The notes below the pieces were generated by a model. That model saw only the letters and a program-made list of their open reading frames with translations, was not told where the DNA came from and made no database searches. From Bacillota bacterium (GTDB taxonomy: Bacteria; Bacillota; Bacilli; Paenibacillales; Paenibacillaceae): 64,000 nt of DNA. The stretch covers positions 1 to 64,000 of the forward strand of contig JAEWAQ010000080.1 in assembly GCA_023391635.1 (NCBI GenBank), in the 5' to 3' direction. Positions 35,695 to 44,897 of this stretch are shown one piece after another. A program made the position numbers and the translations under genes. Position 1 is the first letter of the stretch. The number at the start of each line of letters is the position of its first letter.

Positions 35695-37839
35695 TTACTT
35701 GCCTGCTTCCTTGCCCGCCTGCCTCATCACGCCATCTTCGGCTGCATCCAGGATCATCTGCATCACATGCTGATTGCGGTAGCCGTCCATGAGCGTCGGA
35801 TAACAGAACGAAGGCTTGTCTTCGAGTCCGTCGACGAAATCCTGAAGCAGTGTCGTCATCCCGGATGCATCCAGGTGGATCGTCTGTTCGATCAATTCCT
35901 GCGAAGCGCCGCTGCGTGTCGCAAGCCGCACTTCATTCGGCCGTTCGACAGCGATGCTGGCAGTACCGAGATCCCCGTAGAGGGTCACATTGAATTGATT
36001 GTTCGTGCCGACCGCGTTCTTGTGCGTGTGGAACGTCGCCATCACGCCGCCCTCGAGCACGCCCTGGAATCCGGCAAAATCGTCGACGTCGACTTTCTCG
36101 GGCCGACCTGTGCGCGGATCGGTCCGCTGCTCGATGAAAGTGCTCATCATCGCCGTCACGCATTCGAATTCGCCGACGAAGAACCGGGCAGCATCCACCA
36201 TATGCGAGCCGATATCCGCCAGCACGCCGGAACCGGCAACCTCCTTGCTGAAGCGCCATGTATACGGATGGTTGAACATCGGAGCGTTCTCTTCCTGCAA
36301 ATAATGCGCATGGATATGGCGAATCTTGCCGAGGCCGCCGCGTTCGATCAGCTGCTTCACATATTGAAAGCACGGTCTGTATCGGTACGAGAAACCGATC
36401 ATGCATTTCACCGGCTTCTCCCGATACAACTCGTACAGACGTTCCGCCTCCTCGATCGTACGAGTGAACGGCTTCTCTGCGAGGATCGGCTTGCCTTGTT
36501 CAATCGCTGCTCTTACGACTTCATAATGGTAATTGTTAGACACCCCTGCAATGATGAAGTCGATCTCCGGATCCGCCATCAGCGCCTTGTAATCCGAATA
36601 ACGCTTGCCGGGCGGCAGGCCCAGCCGGTCTCCGACACGCTCGACCGACTGCACATTGACGTCGCATACGGCGGCGACTTTGATATTTGTCGTTTTCGCG
36701 ATGTTGCTCATGTGGTATTCACCAATGCCGCCAAGGCCGATGATCCCTGCTTGCCAGATGCGATTGTCCCTTTTGCCCATACGATCCTCCATGGTGGAAC
36801 CGGAATTCCAAGCTGTTTGACAGGAATCCCTCTCCACGATTTTGCTCTCCACGATGATGCGATTCCGCCCGTCATCCGCGAGTACGCCCAGCTTGCGCAT
36901 CAGCATGCGCACCGCCTGAGCGCCAAGCTCCGACGGCTGTAAATCCATGCTTGTCAGCGAAGGCGATGATTGGTCCATGATTGACATATCTCCGCAAATG
37001 ACGAACAGGGAGATGTCTTCGGGCACCCGCAAATTCAAGTCCTTTAAGGCATTCATAACGCTGAAAGCCGTCCGGTCGTCGTCCGCGATGATCGCCGTGA
37101 CCGGTTCCTTGCCGTTGCTTTGGCCAATCGCCTGCGTCGTCTCTTCATAGCCGTAATTCAAATATTCGCTTGTCATCAGGTCCGGCTTATGGCGAACGAT
37201 CGCCGACTGCCGATCGATGCCGTGCGATGCCATCGCTGCCAAGAACGCCGCTTCGCGGTCCGTCGAGACCGTCATGTTCGCGCCTGCGTTCAGGAACAGA
37301 ATGTTGCGATGGCCCCTGCCGGTCAAGTACCGGCAAATCTCCTGCATGATCTTCGCATTGTCGCTGTCGACCGTGTAAAAGTCTTCTTGCGTCGTATCGC
37401 GGCCGCGCCCTACCATGACGAACGGAATTTGACCCAATTCCAGCAGGTCCACCCGCTCGTCATCTTCCGTCGGGCTCATGACGATCGCTCCGTCGATCGG
37501 ATAGCTCGCCAGCGATTGCGTCTTGATCTCCTGCTGCGGCATTGTGTCGAGCAGCACCCGATAGCCGTAATACGAGGCTTCCAAGATGACCGCATTGATG
37601 AATTGGTTATGGAAGACGCTGAAGAAAAATTGGCCGTGCGGAATCGTGAGGCCGATCGCCATCGTCTTCTTGGTCACGAGGCTTCTGGCAATATGATTCG
37701 GCACGTAGTTCAAGGCGCGGGATGCACGCAGCACCCGTTCCGTCACTTCCTTGCTCGTCGGCCGCTTCTGACTGAATACGTTGGACACGGTACCTTTCGA
37801 AACGCCGGCCATTTGCGCTACATCGTCGATTTTGGCCAC
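35695..37839 (-). CDS. LacI-type regulator fused to Gfo/Idh/MocA oxidoreductase
   Basis: One open frame of 714 codons encodes two normally separate proteins. Residues 1-55 are a LacI HTH (IDDVAQMAGVSKGTVSNVF) and about 60-340 a periplasmic-binding-type sensor ending VESKIVERDSC. From about 354, a complete NAD(P)-dependent oxidoreductase follows: IIGLGGIGEYH nucleotide loop, LAEKPFTR, and ADIGSHMVDAARFF with the catalytic Asp/His. Codon 341 (36817-36819) is CAA; one C-to-T change would make TAA at the normal LacI end. GGAGG before an internal ATG (36780) remains, so a free 361-aa oxidoreductase may also be made. The start is GTG. A true fusion, recent stop loss or assembly error are all possible. 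Confidence 0.88.
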   Translation of the reverse strand: MAKIDDVAQMAGVSKGTVSNVFSQKRPTSKEVTERVLRASRALNYVPNHIARSLVTKKTMAIGLTIPHGQFFFSVFHNQFINAVILEASYYGYRVLLDTMPQQEIKTQSLASYPIDGAIVMSPTEDDERVDLLELGQIPFVMVGRGRDTTQEDFYTVDSDNAKIMQEICRYLTGRGHRNILFLNAGANMTVSTDREAAFLAAMASHGIDRQSAIVRHKPDLMTSEYLNYGYEETTQAIGQSNGKEPVTAIIADDDRTAFSVMNALKDLNLRVPEDISLFVICGDMSIMDQSSPSLTSMDLQPSELGAQAVRMLMRKLGVLADDGRNRIIVESKIVERDSCQTAWNSGSTMEDRMGKRDNRIWQAGIIGLGGIGEYHMSNIAKTTNIKVAAVCDVNVQSVERVGDRLGLPPGKRYSDYKALMADPEIDFIIAGVSNNYHYEVVRAAIEQGKPILAEKPFTRTIEEAERLYELYREKPVKCMIGFSYRYRPCFQYVKQLIERGGLGKIRHIHAHYLQEENAPMFNHPYTWRFSKEVAGSGVLADIGSHMVDAARFFVGEFECVTAMMSTFIEQRTDPRTGRPEKVDVDDFAGFQGVLEGGVMATFHTHKNAVGTNNQFNVTLYGDLGTASIAVERPNEVRLATRSGASQELIEQTIHLDASGMTTLLQDFVDGLEDKPSFCYPTLMDGYRNQHVMQMILDAAEDGVMRQAGKEAGK

Positions 37840-37858
37840 GGTCCTTGCCTACTTCCTT

Positions 37859-38395
37859 TCAAGAATGGTTGGCTTTAAGCTGCGCATCCAGCTTCTCCGC
37901 CAGCTCGATCAGTTCCATCGGATTTTGAATCGTATAATTCGGCATTTCCGATTTATCCGCAGGCTCCTTCGGATACCGCGGCGTCCAGGCCAGATGCACG
38001 CTCATAATGCCCATCTCGTTCGCACCCTTCACATCCCTGCTCAGATTGTTGCCGACCATAATGATCCGCTTGCAATCTTCGGGCTCCAGATCGAGCGCGC
38101 CGAGCGCCGCCTTGAACATGCGCCGGTCCGGCTTCTGCGTCTTGAGCTGCTCGGAATAGATCAACGTCTCGAAGCAGTCGATGACGCCGTTCTGCGACAA
38201 CAGATTTTTGAACGATTGCGCCAATCCGTCGGCAACGATCGCCAGGCGAAATCCGCGTTCGGCGAGCGTCTTCACCATCGTATCCGCGCCGGGGATGAAG
38301 TCGCCGTGAATGACCACGCCGTGCTCGTCGCGGATTTCCGTTCCTTCGTCGATGATCGTATCTCCGCAATCCAGAAAAATAATCAGTTCTCTCAT
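37859..38395 (-). CDS. HAD family hydrolase
   Basis: This 178-aa phosphatase-like protein of the HAD superfamily has motif I FLDCGDTIID with both Asp, motif II near LAIVADG, motif III Lys in KTQKPDRRMF and motif IV IIMVGNNLSRDVKG. A cap between motifs I and II is small (subfamily I type). It probably removes a phosphate from a sugar phosphate. The start at 38395 follows GGAGGGAC and overlaps the oppF-like stop by 4 nt, so it is part of the importer operon. The substrate is inferred from context only. Confidence 0.85.
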   Translation of the reverse strand: MRELIIFLDCGDTIIDEGTEIRDEHGVVIHGDFIPGADTMVKTLAERGFRLAIVADGLAQSFKNLLSQNGVIDCFETLIYSEQLKTQKPDRRMFKAALGALDLEPEDCKRIIMVGNNLSRDVKGANEMGIMSVHLAWTPRYPKEPADKSEMPNYTIQNPMELIELAEKLDAQLKANHS

Positions 38396-39432
38396 GGGTG
38401 TCCCTCCGCTGCTGCTATTGTTTGTACGCCTTTCAGTTGCAGTTCCTCCGCATAGTGGCATGCGGCATAATGGCTGTCCGCGACCTCCCGCAGCTGCGGC
38501 GATTCCGACTTGCACTTGTCCGTCCTGTACGGGCAGCGCGGATGGAAATGGCAGCCGCTCGGCGGGTTGGCCGGATTCGGCACTTCGCCTTCCAGGATGA
38601 TGCGCTTCATCTTCGCATCGGGGTCGGGCTGAGGGACAGCCGACATCAAAGCTTCCGTATAAGGATGCTTGGGCTCCTTGAACATCAACTCGGCAGGCGC
38701 GAGTTCGACGATGCGCCCCAGATGCATGACCGCCACCCGATCGCTGATATTGCGGACGATCGATAAATCGTGCGAGATGAAAATATAAGTGATCTGAAGC
38801 TGTTCCTGCAGGTCTTTAAGCAGGTTAATAATTTGTGCCTGAATAGAGACGTCCAGCGCGGAGACAGCCTCGTCGCACACGATCAATCTCGGATTCGAGA
38901 TGAGCGCCCTTGCAATGGCGATCCGCTGTCTCTGACCTCCGGAGAACGCATGCGGGTAGCGCTTCAAGAAACTGACGTTCAGTCCCGTCTTCTCCGCGAT
39001 GGCTTCTACCTTATCGTCCAGTTCCGATTTGCTCAGCTTGAAATTGGCGATGAGAGGCTCGGCAATGATGTCATAGACGCTCATACGCGGACTGAGCGAG
39101 GAATAGGGATCCTGGAAAATCATCTGGATATCCTTGCGCAGCTTCTTGAATTGCGGACCTTGCGCCTGCAGAAAATCCGTTGGTTCGCCCTCTTCCGGAT
39201 AATACATCACTTTCCCGGAAGTCGCGCTCATCCCGCGAACGATGCATCGGCCGAGCGTCGTCTTGCCGCAGCCGGACTCGCCGACGATGCTGAGCGTCTC
39301 TCCTTCGTTCAGCGTAAACGAGATGTCGCTAAGCACCTTCACCGGAGCAGGCTTGCGGAACCAGGAAGCATTCTTGGCTTTAACTTCGAATTGTTTGTTC
39401 AGGTTGACGACTTCAATAATCGGTTCTGCCAT
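38392..39432 (-). CDS. ABC transporter ATP-binding protein, OppF-like
   Basis: This is a 346-aa ATPase of the peptide/nickel/opine importer class. Walker A is GESGCGKTTL, the signature FSGGQRQRIAIARAL, Walker B LIVCDEAVSALD. The C-terminal oligopeptide domain carries the Cys cluster of the OppD/F type (SGCHFHPRCPYRTDKC), where an iron-sulfur cluster is known in relatives. The gene lies 3 nt after its OppD-like partner. Confidence 0.92.
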   Translation of the reverse strand: MAEPIIEVVNLNKQFEVKAKNASWFRKPAPVKVLSDISFTLNEGETLSIVGESGCGKTTLGRCIVRGMSATSGKVMYYPEEGEPTDFLQAQGPQFKKLRKDIQMIFQDPYSSLSPRMSVYDIIAEPLIANFKLSKSELDDKVEAIAEKTGLNVSFLKRYPHAFSGGQRQRIAIARALISNPRLIVCDEAVSALDVSIQAQIINLLKDLQEQLQITYIFISHDLSIVRNISDRVAVMHLGRIVELAPAELMFKEPKHPYTEALMSAVPQPDPDAKMKRIILEGEVPNPANPPSGCHFHPRCPYRTDKCKSESPQLREVADSHYAACHYAEELQLKGVQTIAAAEGHP

Positions 39433-39435
39433 GCG

Positions 39436-40473
39436 TTACTCACCTTCCTCCCGGTCCGTATACAGGAAGCACCGCACCTTATGGTTGTCGGATATCTGGG
39501 TATTCGGCACGCTGCGCTTGTTGCATACGCCTTCGATCCGAACCGGGCAACGATCATAGAAGCCGCACATTGGCGGCATGTTGACAGGGAGCGGAACCGA
39601 GCCCTCGATCGACTCCAGCCGCTCGCTCTTGTTGCCTCCGAGCCGCGGCATCGAACGCATCAAGCCTTTCGTGTACGGATGCTTCGGATTGCTGAAGATT
39701 TCCTTGACGGTTCCCTGTTCGACGATCTTGCCCAAATACATGACCGCCACCTCATCGCACATCTCCGCGATGATGCCCAGGTCATGCGTGACAAGCAGGA
39801 TCGCCATGCCGAATTCCTGCTGCAGCGACTTCATCAACTCCAGCACCTGAGCCTGAATTGTCACGTCAAGCGCGGTCGTCGGCTCGTCGGCGATGAGCAG
39901 TTCCGGGTTGCACGACAGCGCCATCGAGATCATCGCGCGCTGCCGCATGCCGCCGGAAAACTCATGCGGAAACTGATCGAAGCGCTTCTCCTGGTCGGAG
40001 ATGCCGACTTTGCTCAGCATGTCGAGCGTAATGGCTTTCGCTTCCTTCTTGTTCTTCGTGCGGTGGATCAATACGGCTTCCATGATCTGGTTGCCGATCG
40101 AATACATCGGCGAGAATGCGGTCATCGGCTCCTGGAAGATCATCGAGATCTTCCGGCCGCGTATTGCGCGGATCTCTTTGCCGCGCGGGTTGAGCGACAA
40201 CAGATCGACCGATTGATTCGATTTCCCTTCGGAGGAGAAGTATTCGATCTGGCCGGACGTCTCGCATTCCTTCGGATTGATGGCCATGATGGCCCGGCTC
40301 GTCAAGCTTTTGCCGCAGCCCGACTCTCCGACGAGGCCGAGCGTCCGGCCTTTGCGGATTTCGAAATCGACGCCGTCCACCGCTTGCATGACCCCATTGT
40401 CCACCTGAATCTGGATTTTCAAATCCTTGACGGACAGAAGGGGCTTATCGGACAGTGTTGTCGCCTGTGTCAT
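39436..40473 (-). CDS. ABC transporter ATP-binding protein, OppD-like
   Basis: This is a 345-aa partner ATPase of the same importer. Walker A is GESGCGKSLTSRAIM, the signature FSGGMRQRAMISMAL, Walker B LLIADEPTTALD. The C-terminal Cys motif is MCGFYDRCPVRIEGVC. It follows the OppC-like permease gene by 35 nt. With the OppF-like protein it would power import of the ligand bound by the family-5 lipoprotein. Confidence 0.92.
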   Translation of the reverse strand: MTQATTLSDKPLLSVKDLKIQIQVDNGVMQAVDGVDFEIRKGRTLGLVGESGCGKSLTSRAIMAINPKECETSGQIEYFSSEGKSNQSVDLLSLNPRGKEIRAIRGRKISMIFQEPMTAFSPMYSIGNQIMEAVLIHRTKNKKEAKAITLDMLSKVGISDQEKRFDQFPHEFSGGMRQRAMISMALSCNPELLIADEPTTALDVTIQAQVLELMKSLQQEFGMAILLVTHDLGIIAEMCDEVAVMYLGKIVEQGTVKEIFSNPKHPYTKGLMRSMPRLGGNKSERLESIEGSVPLPVNMPPMCGFYDRCPVRIEGVCNKRSVPNTQISDNHKVRCFLYTDREEGE

Positions 40474-40508
40474 CCCTCGGTTCCCCTCGATTCATCTTAG
40501 GTTAGAAA

Positions 40509-41654
40509 TTAACGTTTGTACGGGTCCGCAGCGTCGCGCAAGCCGTCACCCATGAAGTTGAAGGCCATGACGGTCACGACGACGGAGCCGAGCGGAATGA
40601 GCTTCCACGGATACAGTGATACGTTCTCGATCTTCTGGGCTTCCTGCAGCAGCACGCCCCAGCTGGTCGCGGGCGAGCGGATGCCTAGGCCCAGGAAGCT
40701 CATTGTCGTCTCACCCAGGATCATCGCGGGGATCGCGAGCGTCGTGGCGACGATCAGATAGCTGAGGAACCCGGGCAGCAAGTGGCGAACGATGATTTTG
40801 GAATCGCTGACGCCTGAGATTTTCGCTGCCAGGACGTAATCTTCATTCTTCAGTGAGAAAAATTTACCCCGTACGACCCGCGCCAGATCGGTCCAGCCGA
40901 TCAAGGCCAGGATGATAACGATGTAAAAGTACATCGTAACGACGGGAATGCGAGGCGGGATCGCTGCGGACAACGCCATCCAGAGCGGGATCGTCGGGAA
41001 CGAACGGATGATCTCGATGATCCGCTGAATCACGGAATCGAGCCAGCCGCCGAAGTAACCGGATACGCCGCCGATGACAATGCCCAGGACGAAGCTGATG
41101 CCTACGCCGACGAGCGGGATGCTAAGCGAAATCTGGCTGCCGAGTATGATCCGGGAGAACAGGTCGCGCCCCATGCTGTCCGTGCCGAACAGGAACAGCC
41201 TGCCGGGCTGCTCTACGCCGAACAGATGGATGTCCGTCTTGAACAGGCCAAGAAACTTATACGGTTCCGCTTTTACGAAAAGTTGAAGCTTATAGCGAAC
41301 CTCGGGATCCGACTGGAATATTTTTCGCATCGTCTCCGGGTCGCGACCCGACTTCAGTCCGTAGACGAACGGCTGGATGTGGAACTTACCGTCGGCATCG
41401 ACAAAGCGAATCGTCATCGGCGGCGCATTGACGTATTTGCTATCATAGCTTTCCAAGCTGTAAGGTGAGAGAAACTGGGCGAATATCGCGCCGAAATACA
41501 GCAGGCCAAGCACGATCATGCTGATACGGGCCAGCTTGTGCTTCTTGAAACGTTTGTAGATCAGCTTCCATTGCGAGCTGTATTCGATGTCGGTATTCGG
41601 GATAGGCTTGACGTCTGGAACCCTTTGTTTTCTGAATGCCGGGATGATTTTCAT
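40509..41654 (-). CDS. ABC transporter permease, OppC-like
   Basis: The 381-aa permease has one N-terminal membrane helix (about 40-60), a long extracytoplasmic segment, and five further helices. It carries the coupling EAA-like loop DYVLAAKISGVSDSKIIVRH and the GTDSMGRDLFSRII sequence typical of OppC. The ATG at 41654, two bases after the oppB-like stop, is used instead of the longer reading inside that gene. The extended loop between helices 1 and 2 (about 100 residues) resembles long OppC/DppC forms. Confidence 0.9.
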   Translation of the reverse strand: MKIIPAFRKQRVPDVKPIPNTDIEYSSQWKLIYKRFKKHKLARISMIVLGLLYFGAIFAQFLSPYSLESYDSKYVNAPPMTIRFVDADGKFHIQPFVYGLKSGRDPETMRKIFQSDPEVRYKLQLFVKAEPYKFLGLFKTDIHLFGVEQPGRLFLFGTDSMGRDLFSRIILGSQISLSIPLVGVGISFVLGIVIGGVSGYFGGWLDSVIQRIIEIIRSFPTIPLWMALSAAIPPRIPVVTMYFYIVIILALIGWTDLARVVRGKFFSLKNEDYVLAAKISGVSDSKIIVRHLLPGFLSYLIVATTLAIPAMILGETTMSFLGLGIRSPATSWGVLLQEAQKIENVSLYPWKLIPLGSVVVTVMAFNFMGDGLRDAADPYKR

Positions 41655-41656
41655 CT

Positions 41657-42655
41657 TCACGTTCCCCTGAATTCCGTTCGGATTTTTGGATCGAGCCATG
41701 CCAGCAATATATCGGAGATGAGCGTGCCCAGCACGGTAAGCAAGGCCATGAACAGCAGCCAAGTGCCGGCTAGATACATGTCCTGACCGAGCAGGGCGTT
41801 AAACATGACGGGACCTTGAATCTGCAAATTCAGGACGATTGCCGTGATCGTAGAACCTGTGAAAATATTCGTAAGCGACCAGCCGAGCGTACTGACGATC
41901 GGATTCAGTGCGGCGCGCGTCGGATATTTCAATAATATTTTTCCTTCGGAAAGCCCTTTGGCCCGTGCGGTAAGCACGTAAGGCTTGTTCAATTCGTCCA
42001 GCATCTGGCCCCGCATGACGCGGATCATGTCCGCCGTGCCGGCCAGACCGATAATAATGACGGGGATGACCATATGCTTGGCCAAGTCCTGTACTTTCGC
42101 CCATGACCAAGGCGCATTCACATATTCCTGCGAGAAGAGGCCCAGCAAGGGGTCTCCGAACCATGTATAGGACAGGAACATCAGGATGATCGCAAGCAGG
42201 AAGTGCGGCGTCGCCATGCCCAGGAAGCTGATGCCGGAGAAGATGTAATCGCCGGCGGAATATTGCTTCACGGCGGTATAGATGCCGACGGGAATCGCGA
42301 CGAAGTACTGGAAAGCCATGGAGACGAGCGACACGACAAGCGTCAGCCCCATGTATTGCTTGATGACCTCCGTTACCGGTTTGTTGTAGTTGAAGGAAAA
42401 ACCGAAATCGCCTTTGGTGAAAATCTTCTTCATCCAGATGGCATATTGTTCGAAGACCGGCCTGTCGAGACCGAGAGCGGAACGCATTTCGGCTTTGTCC
42501 GCATCGGTCATCACGTCGCCCATTTTCATCATTTGCGCCGAGTAGTTGGACACGTAGTCTCCCGGAGGCAGTTGGATAATGTAGAATACGACGACCGAGA
42601 TGAAAAATACGACGGGGATGACGAGCACGATTCGTTTGACAATATAGGAAAGCAT
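41657..42655 (-). CDS. ABC transporter permease, OppB-like
   Basis: This is a 332-aa, six-helix permease. The N-terminal MLSYIVKRIVLVIPVVFFIS helix leads into a periplasmic stretch with ALGLDRPVFEQYAIWM. The cytoplasmic coupling loop is PYVLTARAKGLSEGKILLKY. The ATG at 42655 is preferred to the TTG three codons upstream; GGAGAGG lies upstream of both. A long hairpin separates it from the binding-protein gene. Confidence 0.92.
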   Translation of the reverse strand: MLSYIVKRIVLVIPVVFFISVVVFYIIQLPPGDYVSNYSAQMMKMGDVMTDADKAEMRSALGLDRPVFEQYAIWMKKIFTKGDFGFSFNYNKPVTEVIKQYMGLTLVVSLVSMAFQYFVAIPVGIYTAVKQYSAGDYIFSGISFLGMATPHFLLAIILMFLSYTWFGDPLLGLFSQEYVNAPWSWAKVQDLAKHMVIPVIIIGLAGTADMIRVMRGQMLDELNKPYVLTARAKGLSEGKILLKYPTRAALNPIVSTLGWSLTNIFTGSTITAIVLNLQIQGPVMFNALLGQDMYLAGTWLLFMALLTVLGTLISDILLAWLDPKIRTEFRGT

Positions 42656-42690
42656 CCTACCCAATCCTCTCCGTAACCTTAGATACGGAA

Positions 42691-42732
42691 GGCAGCAATA
42701 GCGGGAAAAACGTCTTCCCGGCTATTGCTGCC
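42691..42732 (-). promoter_or_regulatory. Intercistronic stem-loop after the binding-protein gene
   Basis: GGCAGCAATAGC (42691-42702) and GCTATTGCTGCC (42721-42732) form 12 perfect pairs, extended by GGGAA/TTCCC inside. No T tract follows on the minus strand. Such stem-loops between binding-protein and permease genes usually protect the upstream mRNA and lower permease expression. Confidence 0.8.
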
Positions 42733-42740
42733 GGCGTCCG

Positions 42741-44720
42741 TTACTTTTTGATGAAGAACTGCGCCGGATGAGCATGCCCGAGCGAGCGGAACTCGTCAGC
42801 CCATACCAGGTAATCCGGAACGTTGCGGATGTTGTTGTTGACCGTGATCAGTTGAGGCGTAGGGCTTGCGTAACCGATTAACCATTGGTTTTTCATGTGA
42901 AGCTTGTAAATTTCATTCGCCCACTGGTTGATCTCGTCGGACGTCTTCGATGCTTTGATCTTATCCCAATATTCGAGAATTTGGGCGACGTCGCCTTCCG
43001 GCTTCACGCCTTCTTTGCCGCCAGACTGAGTGTACAGACCGTACATGCCATACCACGGGGTCAACACCCGAAGCGGAACGAGCGCGTCCGGACGAAGCGA
43101 GACGTTCACGGCTCCCAGTGATTCTGTGTTGGCCGGAATCTGGTTTGCGTACTTCATTTCATCATGCGTCGCTTTATCCACGACTTTCACGTTGACTTTG
43201 ATGCCAAGCGCTTCATAGTATTTCTTGATCAGCTCCAGGAACGCGCCGGTGTCGGTCGTATTCTCGATGAAGTCGATGACGACGTCTTTGCCGCTTGCGA
43301 ACTGACGGAAATTGTCCTTGCCGCGCTTCGTCAAGCCGAGCTCGTCAAGCAACTGGTTCGCCTTGACCGGATCGTACTCCTTCCACTGGTCTTGCCATCC
43401 GTTCTGATAGCCGATCAGCCCTTCCGGCACGGCTGCCTGGACCGGGTCCGAGATGCCGTTCGTGACGATCTCGACGATCTCGCTGCGATCCGCCCCGATG
43501 GACAAAGCCTGACGGAACCGGATGTCTTGGAACAACCCGCGCATATCCGGATCTTCCGTTGTTTGGTTCAGCTGAACGGCGACGCCGCCAGGCGCCCAAT
43601 CCGTCGTCAACCAAGGGATAACGCGGTAATCGCCCTTCTTCTCATTCTCTTTCAGTACCGTGAAGTCTTTCACGCCGAACCAGTTCAGGTTGAAATCGCC
43701 TGACAACGTTCCAAGCACCATTTGGCTGTCATCCTGAACCTTCGTGGCGACGATGCGGTCGATGTATGGCAGTTGGTTCCCTTCGAGGTCCGTCTTCCAG
43801 TAGTACGGATTGCGTTCCATGATGAACTGATCGCTCTCGGGATCGTTCTTCGCTACCCAAGCGCGCAGCGTCGGGATTTCCGGGCGGATCCAGTAGTAAT
43901 AGCCTGTCGCTTGCCCGAACGATTTGATATCTTCGAAACCATATTGCTTGGCGATTTCAAGCGCTTTCGCATCGCCGACGAATTCCGGCAGGATCGTCTT
44001 CTGGTAGTGCGCCGGCGCAAAGAACCACTTGTTGTCGATCGCGACGCGCTCCAGGAACTGCACGCTCGGATACTTGTGCACGACTTTGAACGTGTAGTCG
44101 TCGACTTTGGTGATTTCGGCCATCGCCTTCTCTCCGGTTACCGGATCGACGGAATAGTAGGCGTCATACACTTTCTTGCCGAACGTTTCTTTCTGCAGCA
44201 TGTGCTCCCAGTAGAAGATCACGTCATCGGCCGTGAACGGCACGCCATCCGACCATTTGATGCCTTCGCGCAAATGGATGATGTACTCGGTCGAGTCGGC
44301 GTTGACTTCATAGCTCTTGGCGACGTTCGGCTCGACGCCGCTGCCATCCTTCTTGAACCGGAAAAGCGATTCCTCTGTCGGCTGCCCGACTTTCCACCGA
44401 TCGCCGGATCCTTTCCATGGAATCCGCAGGTCTCCGCCGTACTGGCCGATTTCTTCAACCGTCGGCTCCACCATGATGTCCGTCTGCTTCGGCAAACGTT
44501 CAGCAAGCGGAGGCAATTTACCAGACTTCACAAGCTCTGCGAGCATCGGCGCTTCCTTGGCTTCTTCGGTCTTCGGCGCGTTAGAGGCCGACGCACTCGC
44601 TGTTTCCTTGACGTCAGGCGAACCGGACGGCTTATTCTTCGTTTCGGAACCGCTGGTACATCCCGAGATGATCATGGCCAATGCAATGATTGCGGCGAAC
44701 AGAAATCGGAACGATTTCAA
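42741..44720 (-). CDS. Family-5 substrate-binding lipoprotein
   Basis: This 659-aa extracellular solute receptor belongs to SBP family 5 (peptides, opines, some oligosaccharides). The N-terminus is a lipoprotein signal (SFRFLFAAIIALAMIISGC) with lipidation at the Cys, followed by a Ser/Lys-rich linker. The family start-of-domain pattern is EESLFRFKKDGSGVEPNVA and YIIHLREGIKWSDG. The start is a TTG at 44720 behind GGAGGGG; a longer reading to 44804 crosses the promoter-proximal region. It is the first gene of the importer operon. The ligand is unknown. Confidence 0.92.
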   Translation of the reverse strand: MKSFRFLFAAIIALAMIISGCTSGSETKNKPSGSPDVKETASASASNAPKTEEAKEAPMLAELVKSGKLPPLAERLPKQTDIMVEPTVEEIGQYGGDLRIPWKGSGDRWKVGQPTEESLFRFKKDGSGVEPNVAKSYEVNADSTEYIIHLREGIKWSDGVPFTADDVIFYWEHMLQKETFGKKVYDAYYSVDPVTGEKAMAEITKVDDYTFKVVHKYPSVQFLERVAIDNKWFFAPAHYQKTILPEFVGDAKALEIAKQYGFEDIKSFGQATGYYYWIRPEIPTLRAWVAKNDPESDQFIMERNPYYWKTDLEGNQLPYIDRIVATKVQDDSQMVLGTLSGDFNLNWFGVKDFTVLKENEKKGDYRVIPWLTTDWAPGGVAVQLNQTTEDPDMRGLFQDIRFRQALSIGADRSEIVEIVTNGISDPVQAAVPEGLIGYQNGWQDQWKEYDPVKANQLLDELGLTKRGKDNFRQFASGKDVVIDFIENTTDTGAFLELIKKYYEALGIKVNVKVVDKATHDEMKYANQIPANTESLGAVNVSLRPDALVPLRVLTPWYGMYGLYTQSGGKEGVKPEGDVAQILEYWDKIKASKTSDEINQWANEIYKLHMKNQWLIGYASPTPQLITVNNNIRNVPDYLVWADEFRSLGHAHPAQFFIKK

Positions 44721-44820
44721 GCTTACCCCTCCATCATGTTCTGATAATTGGCAATATTCAGTCAAATACTTCATCATACGAACCTCTGTCGACCCCGAGC
44801 ACACCTCCCAACTTCATTAT

Positions 44821-44832
44821 TAAACCGGTTTA
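44821..44832. promoter_or_regulatory. LacI-type operator O1
   Basis: TAAACCGGTTTA is a perfect 12-bp palindrome with the central CG step typical of LacI/GalR-family sites. It lies about 100 bp before the binding-protein start, downstream of the likely promoter. Confidence 0.72.
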
Positions 44833-44897
44833 TTGAATGCCAATAAAATAAGCGTTAACGGAAAGTCAAATCTCTTTTGATTTTCTGTCAACGTTTG

